A stretch of DNA of 64,000 nucleotides from Acetobacter oeni (GTDB lineage: Bacteria; Pseudomonadota; Alphaproteobacteria; Acetobacterales; Acetobacteraceae), in assembly GCF_011516825.1 (NCBI RefSeq), contig NZ_WOTA01000008.1, positions 62,001 to 126,000 on the forward strand. The letters run 5' to 3'. The notes under the pieces are model-generated. The model saw nothing but the letters and a program-made list of their open reading frames with translations, had not been told where the DNA came from and did no database searches. The position numbers were made by a program, and so were the translations under genes. Positions 17,994 through 27,174 of the stretch are shown piece by piece (within the stretch, counting starts at the first letter, position 1; the number at the start of each line of letters is the position of its first letter).

Positions 17994-20197
17994 TACATAA
18001 AACGTCCCTCATGACAGCAACGATCCTGTTCGGAGTTGCTGTCATCCCGGTTGCTTTGACGGCTGTTCCCGCAGCTTTTGCCCAGACGCCCCCGAGTAAC
18101 AGTGCACCGGGACCGGGAAATGCTACAACCGGCCATGATGCGGAAAAAAGTTCCGATAAATTCGATGCGCCGTCGCCCTATGCACCGCAGGCACCCGGTG
18201 TGAATGCAGCAAACATTCCGGACGGACCACCAGCAGAACCGAGCGAACCCACACCTGCCGTCAGTCAGATCAGCAGCAACCCGGATCATGACGACTGGCC
18301 AGCTTACGGACGCGACTCAAATGCTACGCGCTATTCGCCACTCGACCAGATTACACCCGAAAATGCAGGGCGTCTGAAGCGCGCTTTCGTTTATCACACA
18401 GGCAGCAAGCCCGCACCGGGACAAATCAACAAATGGGCGGCCGAGACGACACCCATCAAGGTGGGAGACGGACTTTATACCTGCTCGGCGCTTAACGATA
18501 TCATCAAACTTGATCCGGCGACCGGCAAAGAAATCTGGCGCCATAATTCGGACGTCAAATACGACAGCATTCCCTATACAGCAGCCTGTAAGGGAGTGGT
18601 TTATTACACCGCTTCGACCGTGCCGGAGGGGCAACCGTGCCATAATCGAATTCTGGTCGGAACCCTCGATATGCGGCTCATTGAAGTGGATGCTGACGAC
18701 GGCAAACTCTGCGAGGGCTTTGGTTATCACGGCCAGGTCAATCTCATGAAAGGCATGGGCGAGTCAGTGCCTGGTTTCGTGGCCATGACGGCTCCTCCAC
18801 CGATTGTGAACGGAGCAATTGTCGTCAATCACGAAGTTCTGGACGGACAGCGTCGCTGGGCGCCCTCAGGTGTGATCCGTGGCTACGACGCCGAGACAGG
18901 CCGCTTTCTGTGGGCCTGGGATGTAAACCGGCCAGATCAGCATGGAGAGCCTCAGCCCGGACAGCACTACAGCCGGGGCACGCCGAATTCCTGGGCAGCC
19001 ATGACAGGCGATAATGAGCAGGGACTGGTCTATGTTCCGACCGGCAACTCGGCGGCAGACTATTACAGCGCACTGCGGTCTCCGGAAGAGAACAAGGTCT
19101 CATCGTCAATTGTCGCGATTGATGTAAAAACGGGCTCCCCTCGCTGGGTGTTTCAGACAGTGCACAAAGATGTCTGGGATTACGACATGGGATCTCAGGC
19201 AACGATGTTTGATTTTCCTGGCAAGGACGGACCTGTTCCGGCACTGATCGTACCGACGAAGCGGGGACAGACTTTTGTTCTCGATCGGAGAGACGGCAAG
19301 CCCATTCTTCCGGTCGAAGAGCGGGCCGCGCCGACGCAGACGGATGTTCCCAACGATCCACGGTCTCCGACGCAGCCCTGGTCTGTCGGGATGCCACGTC
19401 TTGGCGTGCCTGATCTCAAGGAAACGGATATGTGGGGCATGTCTCCCATTGACCAGCTCTACTGCCGGCTGAAATACCGGCGGGCCAAGTATCAGGGTGA
19501 GTTTACAGCGCCTGAAATCAGCCGGCCCTGGCTGGAATATCCCGGCTACAATGGCGGAAGTGACTGGGGCAGCATGGCATACGACGCCCGCTCGGGTGTG
19601 CTGATTGCCAACTGGAACATCACACCGATGTATGACCAGCTCGTGACGCGTAAAAAAGCTGATCAGCTTGGGCTGATGCCTGTTGATGACCCAAACTTCA
19701 CTCCATCTTCCGGAGGAGCGGAGGGCGCGGGTGCAATGGCAGATACTCCATATGGCATCGTCGTTTCTCCTTTCTGGAACGAATTTACCCATATGATGTG
19801 CAATAAACCGCCCTATGGAATGCTGACGGCGATTGATATGCACACACAAAAAGTTCTGTGGCAGCACCCGCTGGGCAGTGCCCGGGCAAACGGACCATGG
19901 GGGCTGCCGACACATCTGCCTCTGACTATAGGCACACCAAATAATGGCGGACCTGTGATAACCGCAGGCGGTGTGATCTTTGTTGCTGCAACCACCGATG
20001 ATCTGATCCACGCTTTTGACGCGAAGACGGGAAAAGAACTCTGGAATGACGTGCTGCCCGGCGGCGGACAGGCGACACCTATGACTTATGAGTATAAGGG
20101 GAAGCAGTACGTGGCCATCATGGCGGGCGGGCATCACTTCATGATGACACCGGTAAGTGATGCACTCGTGGTCTATGCTTTACCAGACAGCAAATAA
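17990..20197 (+). CDS. sldA: PQQ-dependent polyol (glycerol/D-sorbitol/arabitol) dehydrogenase, catalytic subunit
   Basis: The 735-residue quinoprotein has a signal peptide (cleavage near AAFA-QT) and a low-complexity linker (SPYAPQAPGVNAAN). An eight-bladed PQQ propeller follows. Segments such as DWPAYGRDSNATRYSPL, KWAAETTPIKVGDGLYTCSA, HKDVWDYDMGSQAT and GGHHFMMTPVSDALVVYALP agree closely with Gluconobacter SldA as I recall it. It oxidises secondary hydroxyls of polyols in the periplasm, for example glycerol to dihydroxyacetone. The start overlaps sldB, and a strong terminator follows at 20231-20266. Confidence 0.92.
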   Translation: MIHKTSLMTATILFGVAVIPVALTAVPAAFAQTPPSNSAPGPGNATTGHDAEKSSDKFDAPSPYAPQAPGVNAANIPDGPPAEPSEPTPAVSQISSNPDHDDWPAYGRDSNATRYSPLDQITPENAGRLKRAFVYHTGSKPAPGQINKWAAETTPIKVGDGLYTCSALNDIIKLDPATGKEIWRHNSDVKYDSIPYTAACKGVVYYTASTVPEGQPCHNRILVGTLDMRLIEVDADDGKLCEGFGYHGQVNLMKGMGESVPGFVAMTAPPPIVNGAIVVNHEVLDGQRRWAPSGVIRGYDAETGRFLWAWDVNRPDQHGEPQPGQHYSRGTPNSWAAMTGDNEQGLVYVPTGNSAADYYSALRSPEENKVSSSIVAIDVKTGSPRWVFQTVHKDVWDYDMGSQATMFDFPGKDGPVPALIVPTKRGQTFVLDRRDGKPILPVEERAAPTQTDVPNDPRSPTQPWSVGMPRLGVPDLKETDMWGMSPIDQLYCRLKYRRAKYQGEFTAPEISRPWLEYPGYNGGSDWGSMAYDARSGVLIANWNITPMYDQLVTRKKADQLGLMPVDDPNFTPSSGGAEGAGAMADTPYGIVVSPFWNEFTHMMCNKPPYGMLTAIDMHTQKVLWQHPLGSARANGPWGLPTHLPLTIGTPNNGGPVITAGGVIFVAATTDDLIHAFDAKTGKELWNDVLPGGGQATPMTYEYKGKQYVAIMAGGHHFMMTPVSDALVVYALPDSK

Positions 20198-20230
20198 TTC
20201 CGGGTTCTGATCCGGGCTTAACTGCTGCCT

Positions 20231-20266
20231 GTCTCTTTCGGTCACCTCGGCCGAAAGAGACTTTTT
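20231..20266 (+). terminator. Rho-independent terminator after sldBA
   Basis: A perfect 11-bp stem (GTCTCTTTCGG at 20231-20241 with CCGAAAGAGAC at 20251-20261), a 9-nt loop and a TTTTT tail. Confidence 0.9.
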
Positions 20267-20300
20267 ATAAAGCATCACTTTTTTACCGTAGCTGATCTGG

Positions 20301-20319
20301 AAAAATGGGTCACACCCAT
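20301..20319 (-). terminator. Probable terminator of the phage structural operon
   Basis: On the minus strand ATGGGT-gtg-ACCCAT is followed by TTTTT. It lies about 45 bases beyond the last baseplate gene. The stem is short (6 bp), so the call is moderate. Confidence 0.5.
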
Positions 20320-20361
20320 CCACCGGGATCAGAACATAAGCGTAAATTTTACAGAGCTGAA

Positions 20362-20931
20362 TTAATCCGAAGCGATCGCAATGAAAACATCGATTCCTTC
20401 TGCTTTCGTTTTAATGATAGCGGCAGAAACATCTTCACTATCTGCTCCAGCCGGGCACTGTACAAATACCGTACCCGGCGATGTCCGGGAGCCATACCGC
20501 GTGGACGCCGATCCGTAAGTATCCCGCCCCTCGCAGACACAATCCGAAGCTCGCCAGGGTTCGAAGATCAGCGCTCCGCTCACAATCTGACTAATCTGAT
20601 ATTCAAGTGCAGCACGAGTGTTTCTCTGTGCCAGAAATTCATTCTGTATTCTTAAAATATAGGCAGAATCCGTCTCGCCAGACAGTCTTGGCAGATTATC
20701 ACCAAAATAATCAGCAGCTGCCATATCAATAAAATTTCCGGTACTTGACTGTAACCTTGTCTGCTGACTCGTATAGGACAGCAATTGCCAGAACATCGCC
20801 CACGGCCATGCCAGACCAGCGAGAACGCCGTCAAGGACCGGCGTAGCATTTTCCGACACAGCCGGAAACCATCCTGCAGGCAATACAGCTCTTATTCTGG
20901 CGGCTATATCCTCCTGATCGCCTACTGCCAT
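20362..20931 (-). CDS. Phage tail protein of the YmfQ / Mu gp48 family (P2 gpI position)
   Basis: The 189-residue protein is the last gene of the phage cassette and follows the baseplate J-like gene. This is the place of Mu gp48 or P2 gpI, which join the baseplate to tail fibres. The N-terminal part (PAGWFPAV, VLDGVLAGLAWPWAMFWQLL) and the middle (IDMAAADYFGDNLPR) fit this family. No tail fibre gene follows, which is unusual: the cassette stops here at a weak terminator. Confidence 0.7.
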   Translation of the reverse strand: MAVGDQEDIAARIRAVLPAGWFPAVSENATPVLDGVLAGLAWPWAMFWQLLSYTSQQTRLQSSTGNFIDMAAADYFGDNLPRLSGETDSAYILRIQNEFLAQRNTRAALEYQISQIVSGALIFEPWRASDCVCEGRDTYGSASTRYGSRTSPGTVFVQCPAGADSEDVSAAIIKTKAEGIDVFIAIASD

Positions 20932-20973
20932 AGCAAAAATTCTTTCTGTATCCAGAAGCTCTGAGACATGTAA

Positions 20974-22116
20974 TTAAGCATCAGTATCATTAACTGTTAC
21001 CGATGTTACGCGGACAACAGTGCCTGTCGAACCACCTATATCAGCAACAACACCATTCACTGTGACAACCCCCACACTCGTTACAAGACTTCCTGCCGAC
21101 TGAAGTGCTATACTGGAAATAGTAGTGTACTGACATACACCCCCTACAGTAAGTGCATTGATGTAAGCGGTAATGGCACTGCTTACCGCCGTCTGAACAG
21201 AAGCTAGTTCCACCCCTGCGGCCAGAGATACCGGAACGACAATAACGGCTGCAATAACCGTAGCCCGCACAGTCGAAGTTTCGACACCGCATGCCCGCGT
21301 CGCTTCAATTGCGCTTTCAACGGACGTTAATGTTGTATCAGGCACATCGCCAGATCCATCATCGATAGTCGCAAAAAAATAACCTGCCCTGTAAAGTCCG
21401 TCGGGTGTTTCATTTTGAATGACCTGATATGTCAGATTCGATGCAACTCCTGAAATAGATGCTTCCACAGCATCCAGAGTCGCAGACGACAGAGAGGAAA
21501 ACCATAACACCATACGACTTTTAACTGCAGAATCTGTCTCTTCATCTGACCCATTACTTACAGCAGAAAGATTCGTACAGGTGTCAATTCCGGATATTTG
21601 TGTTCCAAGGAGATTGATAACTCCGGCTGACACATTGCCGACAGATCCTGTTGTATTACATTCTATCGGACACGTTATGGACGACACACCCTGAGCACGC
21701 ACGTATCCACCTGCGGTAGCTGACCAGTACTGATTGTCTGTATCCTCGGTAACAGTGAATGAAATTGTTCCATCAGATGTTTTGACAACCGCCCCCACCG
21801 GAACAACCGCTGAAGTCGAAGTTGGCGAAAGACTGATAAATGTTTCCACAGTAGTCGCCGCAGTCGCACCCAGACGAGTCATTCCATATTGTGCAATCCA
21901 CGTATCCACGTCGGAACCAAACGATGATGCAAGCCTGGTAACTGAAAGTACCTGCAGAATAAGATACTGAATCCAAAGTGCCACGGTCGCATTGGCTTCC
22001 ATGAGAGCTCTGGCAACTGACCCGGTCGTAAAGTCAAGAAGGGACGAACATGCCCCCTGAGCTGCTGCAGAAGAATTCGAAACCAGCGTAGAAAAATTTT
22101 GAAGAGATAAATTCAT
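20974..22116 (-). CDS. Baseplate J-like protein
   Basis: The 380-residue protein has the pattern of P2 gpJ / Mu gp47 baseplate wedge proteins. An N-terminal helical part (LLDFTTGSVARALMEANATVALWIQYL) is followed by beta-rich domains and a conserved ESAIEATRACGVET stretch. It lies directly after the gp25-like gene (1 base apart), as usual in contractile-tail operons. Composition is rich in S, T, V and A, as in much of this cassette. Confidence 0.85.
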   Translation of the reverse strand: MNLSLQNFSTLVSNSSAAAQGACSSLLDFTTGSVARALMEANATVALWIQYLILQVLSVTRLASSFGSDVDTWIAQYGMTRLGATAATTVETFISLSPTSTSAVVPVGAVVKTSDGTISFTVTEDTDNQYWSATAGGYVRAQGVSSITCPIECNTTGSVGNVSAGVINLLGTQISGIDTCTNLSAVSNGSDEETDSAVKSRMVLWFSSLSSATLDAVEASISGVASNLTYQVIQNETPDGLYRAGYFFATIDDGSGDVPDTTLTSVESAIEATRACGVETSTVRATVIAAVIVVPVSLAAGVELASVQTAVSSAITAYINALTVGGVCQYTTISSIALQSAGSLVTSVGVVTVNGVVADIGGSTGTVVRVTSVTVNDTDA

Positions 22117-22117
22117 T

Positions 22118-22474
22118 TTATAATTCCAGCGTAACTGTACCGCCAGTCGAATTACTCACATAAGTAATGACTATCTGAATTTCGCCCAAACTGACACTGT
22201 TAACGGACACAGCAGGACTCGGATTAGAAGAAACCACAGCTTCCAGCGTCATTTGTTGAAGTATAATAGCCTGAAGATCTGCAGGCGTATCAATGCCACC
22301 AACTCTTCCGGGAAGTCCGGCACCGTAAGTAAGGGAAAAAATATAATCTCCGGCATTCGTGGTTAAACGCCGCAGTACACGCTGCATACCGACGTCATCT
22401 CCTGTCGCAACTTCAAGCTGCCCCGTTTCTGTGATTATCAGGTCAGAGCCGCGAACATGAAATAAATCTGCCAT
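22118..22474 (-). CDS. Baseplate wedge protein, gp25/gpW-like
   Basis: The 118-residue protein has the position and size of the T4 gp25 / P2 gpW sheath-initiator family. A typical pattern is visible: D-V-G-M-Q-R-V-L-R-R-L-T-T near residue 30, then SLTYGAGLPGRVG. The sheath starts to polymerise on this protein at the baseplate. Confidence 0.75.
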   Translation of the reverse strand: MADLFHVRGSDLIITETGQLEVATGDDVGMQRVLRRLTTNAGDYIFSLTYGAGLPGRVGGIDTPADLQAIILQQMTLEAVVSSNPSPAVSVNSVSLGEIQIVITYVSNSTGGTVTLEL

Positions 22475-22534
22475 GATAGATAATTTTATTACCTTGTATT
22501 TAACTAATTATATTTTTCTAATCAAAACTAGAAC

Positions 22535-23059
22535 TTATTGTGGCTCTTCCGTTACGCTCCCACCTACCTGCACTCCTCCATGAATGTGTTGCTGAAGCGA
22601 AATACCAGAAGCTTTAACATCTCCCGAAACGGTAACGTCGCCCTCTATCACAAAATTACCATTTACTTTGATTCCATCACTCATCAGGACAAATTCTGTT
22701 TCGCCAACTTTTATTCCAAACTGACCGGGACTGAGCTTACTCCCGTCCAGACACGAAAACGTAGCGGGCTGCGTTACGGCATCGAAAACTCTCGCTACAA
22801 CAACGTAATTGTCTCCATCCCCCTGTGCTGTTTCTATAAGGACATGATTACCAATTTGCGCTGGCGCATAGCATAACGCTGTTCCGACTGAAGCCGCGGT
22901 GTCGCAAATCCACCCCGTTTCGCTATTCTCCGGTTGCAGGAACACCTTTACCAGCCCTGACGACGGATCGACAGCACTCACCACTCCAAATCTTGCCCGT
23001 CCAATTCGATTGGTATGAGAGTGCATCATCATATCCAGAGCACCACGGACATTTCTCAC
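22535..23059 (-). CDS. Baseplate assembly protein V / tail spike (gpV-like)
   Basis: The 174-residue protein has an N-terminal OB-fold-like part and a repetitive beta-helix stretch (GIKVNGNFVIEGDVTVSGDVKASG). It ends with the typical IHGGVQ...PQ segment of central spike proteins. The spike punctures the target envelope. Its start overlaps the end of the gpD-like gene by 4 bases (ATGA type). Confidence 0.82.
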   Translation of the reverse strand: MRNVRGALDMMMHSHTNRIGRARFGVVSAVDPSSGLVKVFLQPENSETGWICDTAASVGTALCYAPAQIGNHVLIETAQGDGDNYVVVARVFDAVTQPATFSCLDGSKLSPGQFGIKVGETEFVLMSDGIKVNGNFVIEGDVTVSGDVKASGISLQQHIHGGVQVGGSVTEEPQ

Positions 23060-24171
23060 GTACCATCTCCTGTTGCGTTGCGCATTCTTAAAGTAATACT
23101 CTTGGAAACTGATTTGCTATTATAAGATAATGTCACATCATCCACAGTATAAATCACGGAATCAAACGTCGTACCCGTACCTTGTAGCCTGATGCGTTGC
23201 CGGGGGAGAATGTCGAGTTGCGGATGAACATTCATCCTGATCATTCTTTCATGTGCAATCAAATCGTTAAAACGCAACTGCGCTAAAGTCAGGCACTGGT
23301 CCTGAGTAGTGCCAACAGGGGCCGTAAAATTGTAACGACTGGAACTCCCGCTGCTGCTAACGGGATAAGTTGCAGAATGAACTGCTCTCTGGCGCGCATC
23401 CCAGGCTGAAACCGTTACAGAAGCGTCTCCGGTATTAGTGAAACGTCGAACCAGAATCATATTACTTACGGGCCCGACCGGGGATGATGAAGCTGTCGCC
23501 GCAGCAGCCCAGTCTAAAGTCATTATTGAATCCGACGTGTCCGGAACGCGGAAATGCAGTGTTTTGTCATCAACCCACAAATCGTAACCGTATTCATGCT
23601 GCATACCCACACAGAAGTCCCAGCCGGTCTGAAACTGATGCATTCCTGAAAGACCATGGGCTTTATGTTCGTATTGATAAAACTGGCCAACCAGACCGTC
23701 AGTAGCGTCAATATCTGCCTGCAATCCAACCTCTGAGGCTAACGTCGTCAAAGCTTCTGATGCCGTCATGTTAAGGAAAGAAGAGCCCGACAGTTCGTAT
23801 TCTATCAGGCGTGAAGCCCAGTCACGACCGCTGGCAATAACAACTCCTGTATCCGGGCGATATTCTACATAATCAACCAGACCGGAAAAAATTTTAGTAA
23901 CAGGCGCACTCCCTTCCGGAACCGAAGCCGATATAAATCCTCCATAAATATCGATTTCAATTTCTTCAGATGAGCCATCAACCGGATCAAACCACGGCGA
24001 TATTGATTCATCAACAGGTATAACTACAGAAAATACGCCTGACTCCGCCATTCTTGATCGGTATATTTCAAGTCTCTGGGGTGTAGGCAAATCCACTCCA
24101 CCTGATTTCAGTGTTATTCTTGGCCTGATAACACCCGAAAACTCTGCGACCTGTTGATTTATAGATACCAT
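23056..24171 (-). CDS. Tail hub protein, phage late control D / Mu gp44-like
   Basis: The 371-residue protein matches the gpD/gp44 hub by position (between LysM-like gpX and the spike) and by content. Early motifs are VDLPTPQRLEIYRSR, FSGLVDYVEYRPDTGVVIASGRDW and a late domain RMIRMNVHPQLDILPRQRIRL. The hub connects the tube to the spike. Confidence 0.78.
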   Translation of the reverse strand: MVSINQQVAEFSGVIRPRITLKSGGVDLPTPQRLEIYRSRMAESGVFSVVIPVDESISPWFDPVDGSSEEIEIDIYGGFISASVPEGSAPVTKIFSGLVDYVEYRPDTGVVIASGRDWASRLIEYELSGSSFLNMTASEALTTLASEVGLQADIDATDGLVGQFYQYEHKAHGLSGMHQFQTGWDFCVGMQHEYGYDLWVDDKTLHFRVPDTSDSIMTLDWAAAATASSSPVGPVSNMILVRRFTNTGDASVTVSAWDARQRAVHSATYPVSSSGSSSRYNFTAPVGTTQDQCLTLAQLRFNDLIAHERMIRMNVHPQLDILPRQRIRLQGTGTTFDSVIYTVDDVTLSYNSKSVSKSITLRMRNATGDGT

Positions 24172-24235
24172 ACGTCTTCACTATTTATTATTATTGTATC
24201 TCGTGGCATTGTGTATTTAAGCTCCACAATCATAG

Positions 24236-24427
24236 CTAAGCATCAATCCCCCCAGTCTGACTGGCGTCAATCGGCGGCAGAACAATTGTCTGAAGTGATG
24301 TTATCCATGTATCAGAAAGATTATTTAGACTCATAATCCGGTTTGCCTGTGTTGCATCCCCGAGAAAGCGAGCAGCTATATGCCACAATGAAATATCACT
24401 TGGACTTACCAGAATCGACTGTGACAA
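24236..24427 (-). CDS. Small LysM-like tail protein (gpX-like)
   Basis: The 63-residue protein contains a LysM-type pattern: SDISLWHIAARFLGDATQANRIMSLNNLSD, then an LQTIVLPP end. Tail-X proteins of this size precede gpD in P2- and Mu-like tail operons. Confidence 0.72.
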   Translation of the reverse strand: MSQSILVSPSDISLWHIAARFLGDATQANRIMSLNNLSDTWITSLQTIVLPPIDASQTGGIDA

Positions 24428-24454
24428 TTTTTCTTTCCATACATTAAATAAAAA

Positions 24455-25366
24455 TCACTCAGTAACAATAGTTCCGTTAGAAATTCCCACATTTCCGATT
24501 GCTCGAGAAATATATGAATTTACTTGTGCGGTCGATGCAACAATACCGGAATGAGCAACGCTGGCAACCAGCGCACCGGAGTCAGGCACAACATCCGTCC
24601 CGGCATTTGACGTAATGGACGATATCTCCGTTTCCGATGTGGCCATTACTGATGAGACTTCAGATTGCCCGGATGTAAGCTCTGTTCCTACAGTACTGAT
24701 TGCACTCTGACTACTAACAGATGATAAGGCACCAGCATCAGTCGCTATACCCGATAAAGTTGCGGAAGCCATAGATATCTGACTCCCCGCACCAAATAAA
24801 TTTACCAGAGGTGTAATTTCTCCAGTATAGGTAGAAATAGCAGAAGAAACTGAAGAAATATACGACCCAACAGTGTCGACCAGATCGCTGATGCCATCAA
24901 CAGCAGAACTGGCATCATCTCCTATCAGACTACAAAGCGCTGACTTCGTACTATTGACTGCATTTGTCACAGACGGAATAACTTCGCATGAGATGTTATA
25001 TGGAATAACAGTTCCATTGTCCGTGTATACACATTCAAATGACGTGATAGTCACCTGCCGGGATAAGCCAGCACCTGTAAAATCATGGATACCACCAGCC
25101 TGAACCATAGCAGCGAGCAAATTTGCACGACTTAAACCGTTAAAACCACGAAAGACACCGCTCCAAACCAGCGGTTTTTCATAATACCCTGCCAAGGTAA
25201 CAGTCTTTCCTCCGCCAGGACGATGCATAATTGCCGCATCCTGATAGCCACCCCACTTCAGAAAAGAAGGCACTTCTGTATCGAGAAATATTACAGTTCC
25301 CAGAGTAAACGACTGTCCGCCAAGAGCAGATGCCACTGCTCCTGCTACACTCAAAAAACCGCTCAT
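24455..25366 (-). CDS. Phage tail protein with DNA-circulation/hub-like N-terminus (Mu gpN position)
   Basis: The 303-residue protein has an N-terminal region resembling the DNA circularisation / baseplate hub proteins (FLKWGGYQDAAIMHRPGGGKTVTLAGYYEKPLVWSGVF, then ITSFECVYTDNGTVIPYNISCEV). The rest is low-complexity and rich in S, T, A and V. It starts 4 bases inside the end of the tape-measure-position gene. The family is inferred from this pattern and from position. Confidence 0.55.
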   Translation of the reverse strand: MSGFLSVAGAVASALGGQSFTLGTVIFLDTEVPSFLKWGGYQDAAIMHRPGGGKTVTLAGYYEKPLVWSGVFRGFNGLSRANLLAAMVQAGGIHDFTGAGLSRQVTITSFECVYTDNGTVIPYNISCEVIPSVTNAVNSTKSALCSLIGDDASSAVDGISDLVDTVGSYISSVSSAISTYTGEITPLVNLFGAGSQISMASATLSGIATDAGALSSVSSQSAISTVGTELTSGQSEVSSVMATSETEISSITSNAGTDVVPDSGALVASVAHSGIVASTAQVNSYISRAIGNVGISNGTIVTE

Positions 25367-26625
25367 AAATGTAATCCGGGATAGCAGGGGGTACTCTGCA
25401 CCCAGGACAGAGGCGAAGTCGTTGGAGCAGCAGAAAGACCCTCACCAAACTTCTGGATGACGGCATCTGCAATTTCAGAAACATTAGATACATGGAATTG
25501 CTCCGGAGGATCCGGTATTGTCTGTTTTGCTTCTGATTTTCGAGGAGCAGAGTATAAGGCTTTATAACCATCCCCATTCTGTCTGCTCTCAAAATAATTG
25601 GTCTCAGACGGTCTTTTGCTGGTTGCAAAATCTCTTTTGTCTTTTGCAATCGCACCAGATCTGACGAATGACTTCGCCAATGAGGCATTATGCCTGTGCG
25701 TAGCATACGTCATATTCATAAGCTGCTGACTGGAGATTCCCTGAGATGATTTACGATCTATAGTTTTTCCATCCAGTTTACCGGTGCCGTATCTGATGTG
25801 TCTCACACTACCTGAAGGAATCACCAGGACAGAACGCCCCCGAAAATGCAGCCGGATTGCACCGGGTTTTTTCGTAATATTCATATGATTAAGTGAATAT
25901 TCAGAAGAATAATCATTAGTAAAAGTATTTTTTTTGTCTTTTGATTTAATAATATTTTTATCAGATATTTTTAACTCATGGTCTCTTACCGTAATTCTCC
26001 ACACTCTACTCAGATTGGAATGTTGCTTCTTTCCATTATCGAAGCGGTGTATTAATATCCTATGCTCAGACACTCTTGCAGTTCGCCCTACATTCCCCTT
26101 GTACAGCACAGCTTGCGAATCTGATAAGATGGCAGGCTTTCCGACATAAATTAAATTATTGTGCCTGTTTTTTCTTGCCTGACATATTGAACCATCACGA
26201 TTTAACGGCGATAATCGATTTTTTTTTGAATTACCATGAGAAAATACTGAAGCAGTGACATCTGCCTGACGAATAGCGTTCCTCACTATCATACCACTAT
26301 TTGGATATCGACTACCGCCGTGTTTTTTCGATAGATAACCTGAATTTCGGAGCATAGAAGAGTTCACCGATACAGGTGGCCTCAGTCCGGCTTCATTTCG
26401 GCTCAGATGCTTATCATTTACTAAAATCAGATGCTTCATGCGATAGGGCCAGGTCAGAGCATGCGCTCTGAATATTTTATCCGAAAAGAGCAACTGTTTA
26501 CGCTTTGAACGCAGGCTTAACGATAGCCGTGGTTTTGATAGACTACGCGAAATATTTATTTTTATGTTTGGCCTGTTATTGGTGCGCTTTTCGATTGCAA
26601 GCATATTCCTTCTAATACCAATCAC
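25363..26625 (-). CDS. Very basic protein in the tape-measure position
   Basis: The 420-residue protein begins at a GTG (26625) preceded by GAGGG; an in-frame ATG seven codons later is an alternative. Lys, Arg, His, Ser and Asn dominate most of its length, and the C-terminal 60 residues are less basic. I see no membrane segments or obvious long heptad repeats, which is unusual for a tape measure. It lies between the frameshifted chaperones and the hub genes, where tape-measure genes lie, and overlaps the next gene by 4 bases, so it is very likely expressed. Function is inferred from position only. Confidence 0.55.
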   Translation of the reverse strand: MIGIRRNMLAIEKRTNNRPNIKINISRSLSKPRLSLSLRSKRKQLLFSDKIFRAHALTWPYRMKHLILVNDKHLSRNEAGLRPPVSVNSSMLRNSGYLSKKHGGSRYPNSGMIVRNAIRQADVTASVFSHGNSKKNRLSPLNRDGSICQARKNRHNNLIYVGKPAILSDSQAVLYKGNVGRTARVSEHRILIHRFDNGKKQHSNLSRVWRITVRDHELKISDKNIIKSKDKKNTFTNDYSSEYSLNHMNITKKPGAIRLHFRGRSVLVIPSGSVRHIRYGTGKLDGKTIDRKSSQGISSQQLMNMTYATHRHNASLAKSFVRSGAIAKDKRDFATSKRPSETNYFESRQNGDGYKALYSAPRKSEAKQTIPDPPEQFHVSNVSEIADAVIQKFGEGLSAAPTTSPLSWVQSTPCYPGLHL

Positions 26626-26677
26626 GCGCCCTCACAATAAATATTATATTCAAAAATTGTTTATTTATTTCTATTTT

Positions 26678-26815
26678 CTAATCTGTCCACACACCGCGTT
26701 CCCAGCAATATTCCCCCCCATCCAGCCGACCCGCAATAACGAGGGCCGCCGCGCGAACTCGCCAGTCCCAGTTGAGAATGACATCATAGGGAACATTCGC
26801 GCGGAGAAGAGCCAT
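26678..26815 (-). CDS. Tail assembly chaperone, -1 frame extension (GT/E'-like)
   Basis: A 45-codon frame from an ATG at 26815 (rich in W, R and A; ends CWERGVWTD). It is continuous in the -1 frame with the end of the chaperone gene at 26842-27174. After slippage on the heptamer at 26845-26851 the ribosome would read ten more codons (LASSPSLWTI) and then this frame. The result would be a fusion of about 165 residues. Lambda G/GT, P2 E/E' and many tailed phages use such a product to chaperone the tape measure. Confidence 0.65.
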   Translation of the reverse strand: MALLRANVPYDVILNWDWRVRAAALVIAGRLDGGEYCWERGVWTD

Positions 26816-26841
26816 GATTGTCCAAAGGGATGGAGAGGAAG

Positions 26842-27174
26842 CTAGTTTTTTATGTCATCCATCTGTTGCGATGGTTTTTCTAAAGTTTCAGAGGAAATAT
26901 AATCTTCAACTGCATTAATTCCATCTACACCCAGAATATTTGCCAGATCTTTGATGCCTTCTTTGTTCCGGGGAAATGGCAAAGGAATTCCATCTACCGA
27001 ACGCACAGAGCACCATAACTGCGCAGCATTCAAATACATTTCATTCCCGGCGGCTTCACTACCACATGCAAGAATAAAATCCAAAACCTCACCAGGATTC
27101 ATTTCCCGGTACTCTAATTTTTTTCCATTTTTTGATGTAATATAGTAAGATTTAGAAGACAAATTTTCCGGCAT
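26842..27174 (-). CDS. Tail assembly chaperone, zero-frame product
   Basis: The 110-residue protein lies between the tail tube and the tape-measure-position gene, the standard place of tail assembly chaperones. Its start region (YREMNPGEVLDFIL) and middle (AAQLWCSVRSVDGIPLPFP) resemble small chaperones of contractile phages. It ends at TAG 26842-26844, directly after an A AAA AAC slippery heptamer. Its ATG overlaps the end of the tube gene by 1 base. Confidence 0.65.
   Translation of the reverse strand: MPENLSSKSYYITSKNGKKLEYREMNPGEVLDFILACGSEAAGNEMYLNAAQLWCSVRSVDGIPLPFPRNKEGIKDLANILGVDGINAVEDYISSETLEKPSQQMDDIKN
26845..26851 (-). other. -1 ribosomal frameshift slippery site A AAA AAC
   Basis: In the zero frame of the chaperone gene the last codons are ATA AAA AAC TAG. 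The heptamer A AAA AAC fits the X XXY YYZ rule in register and abuts the stop codon. The -1 frame stays open from here for 55 codons. Confidence 0.75.
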
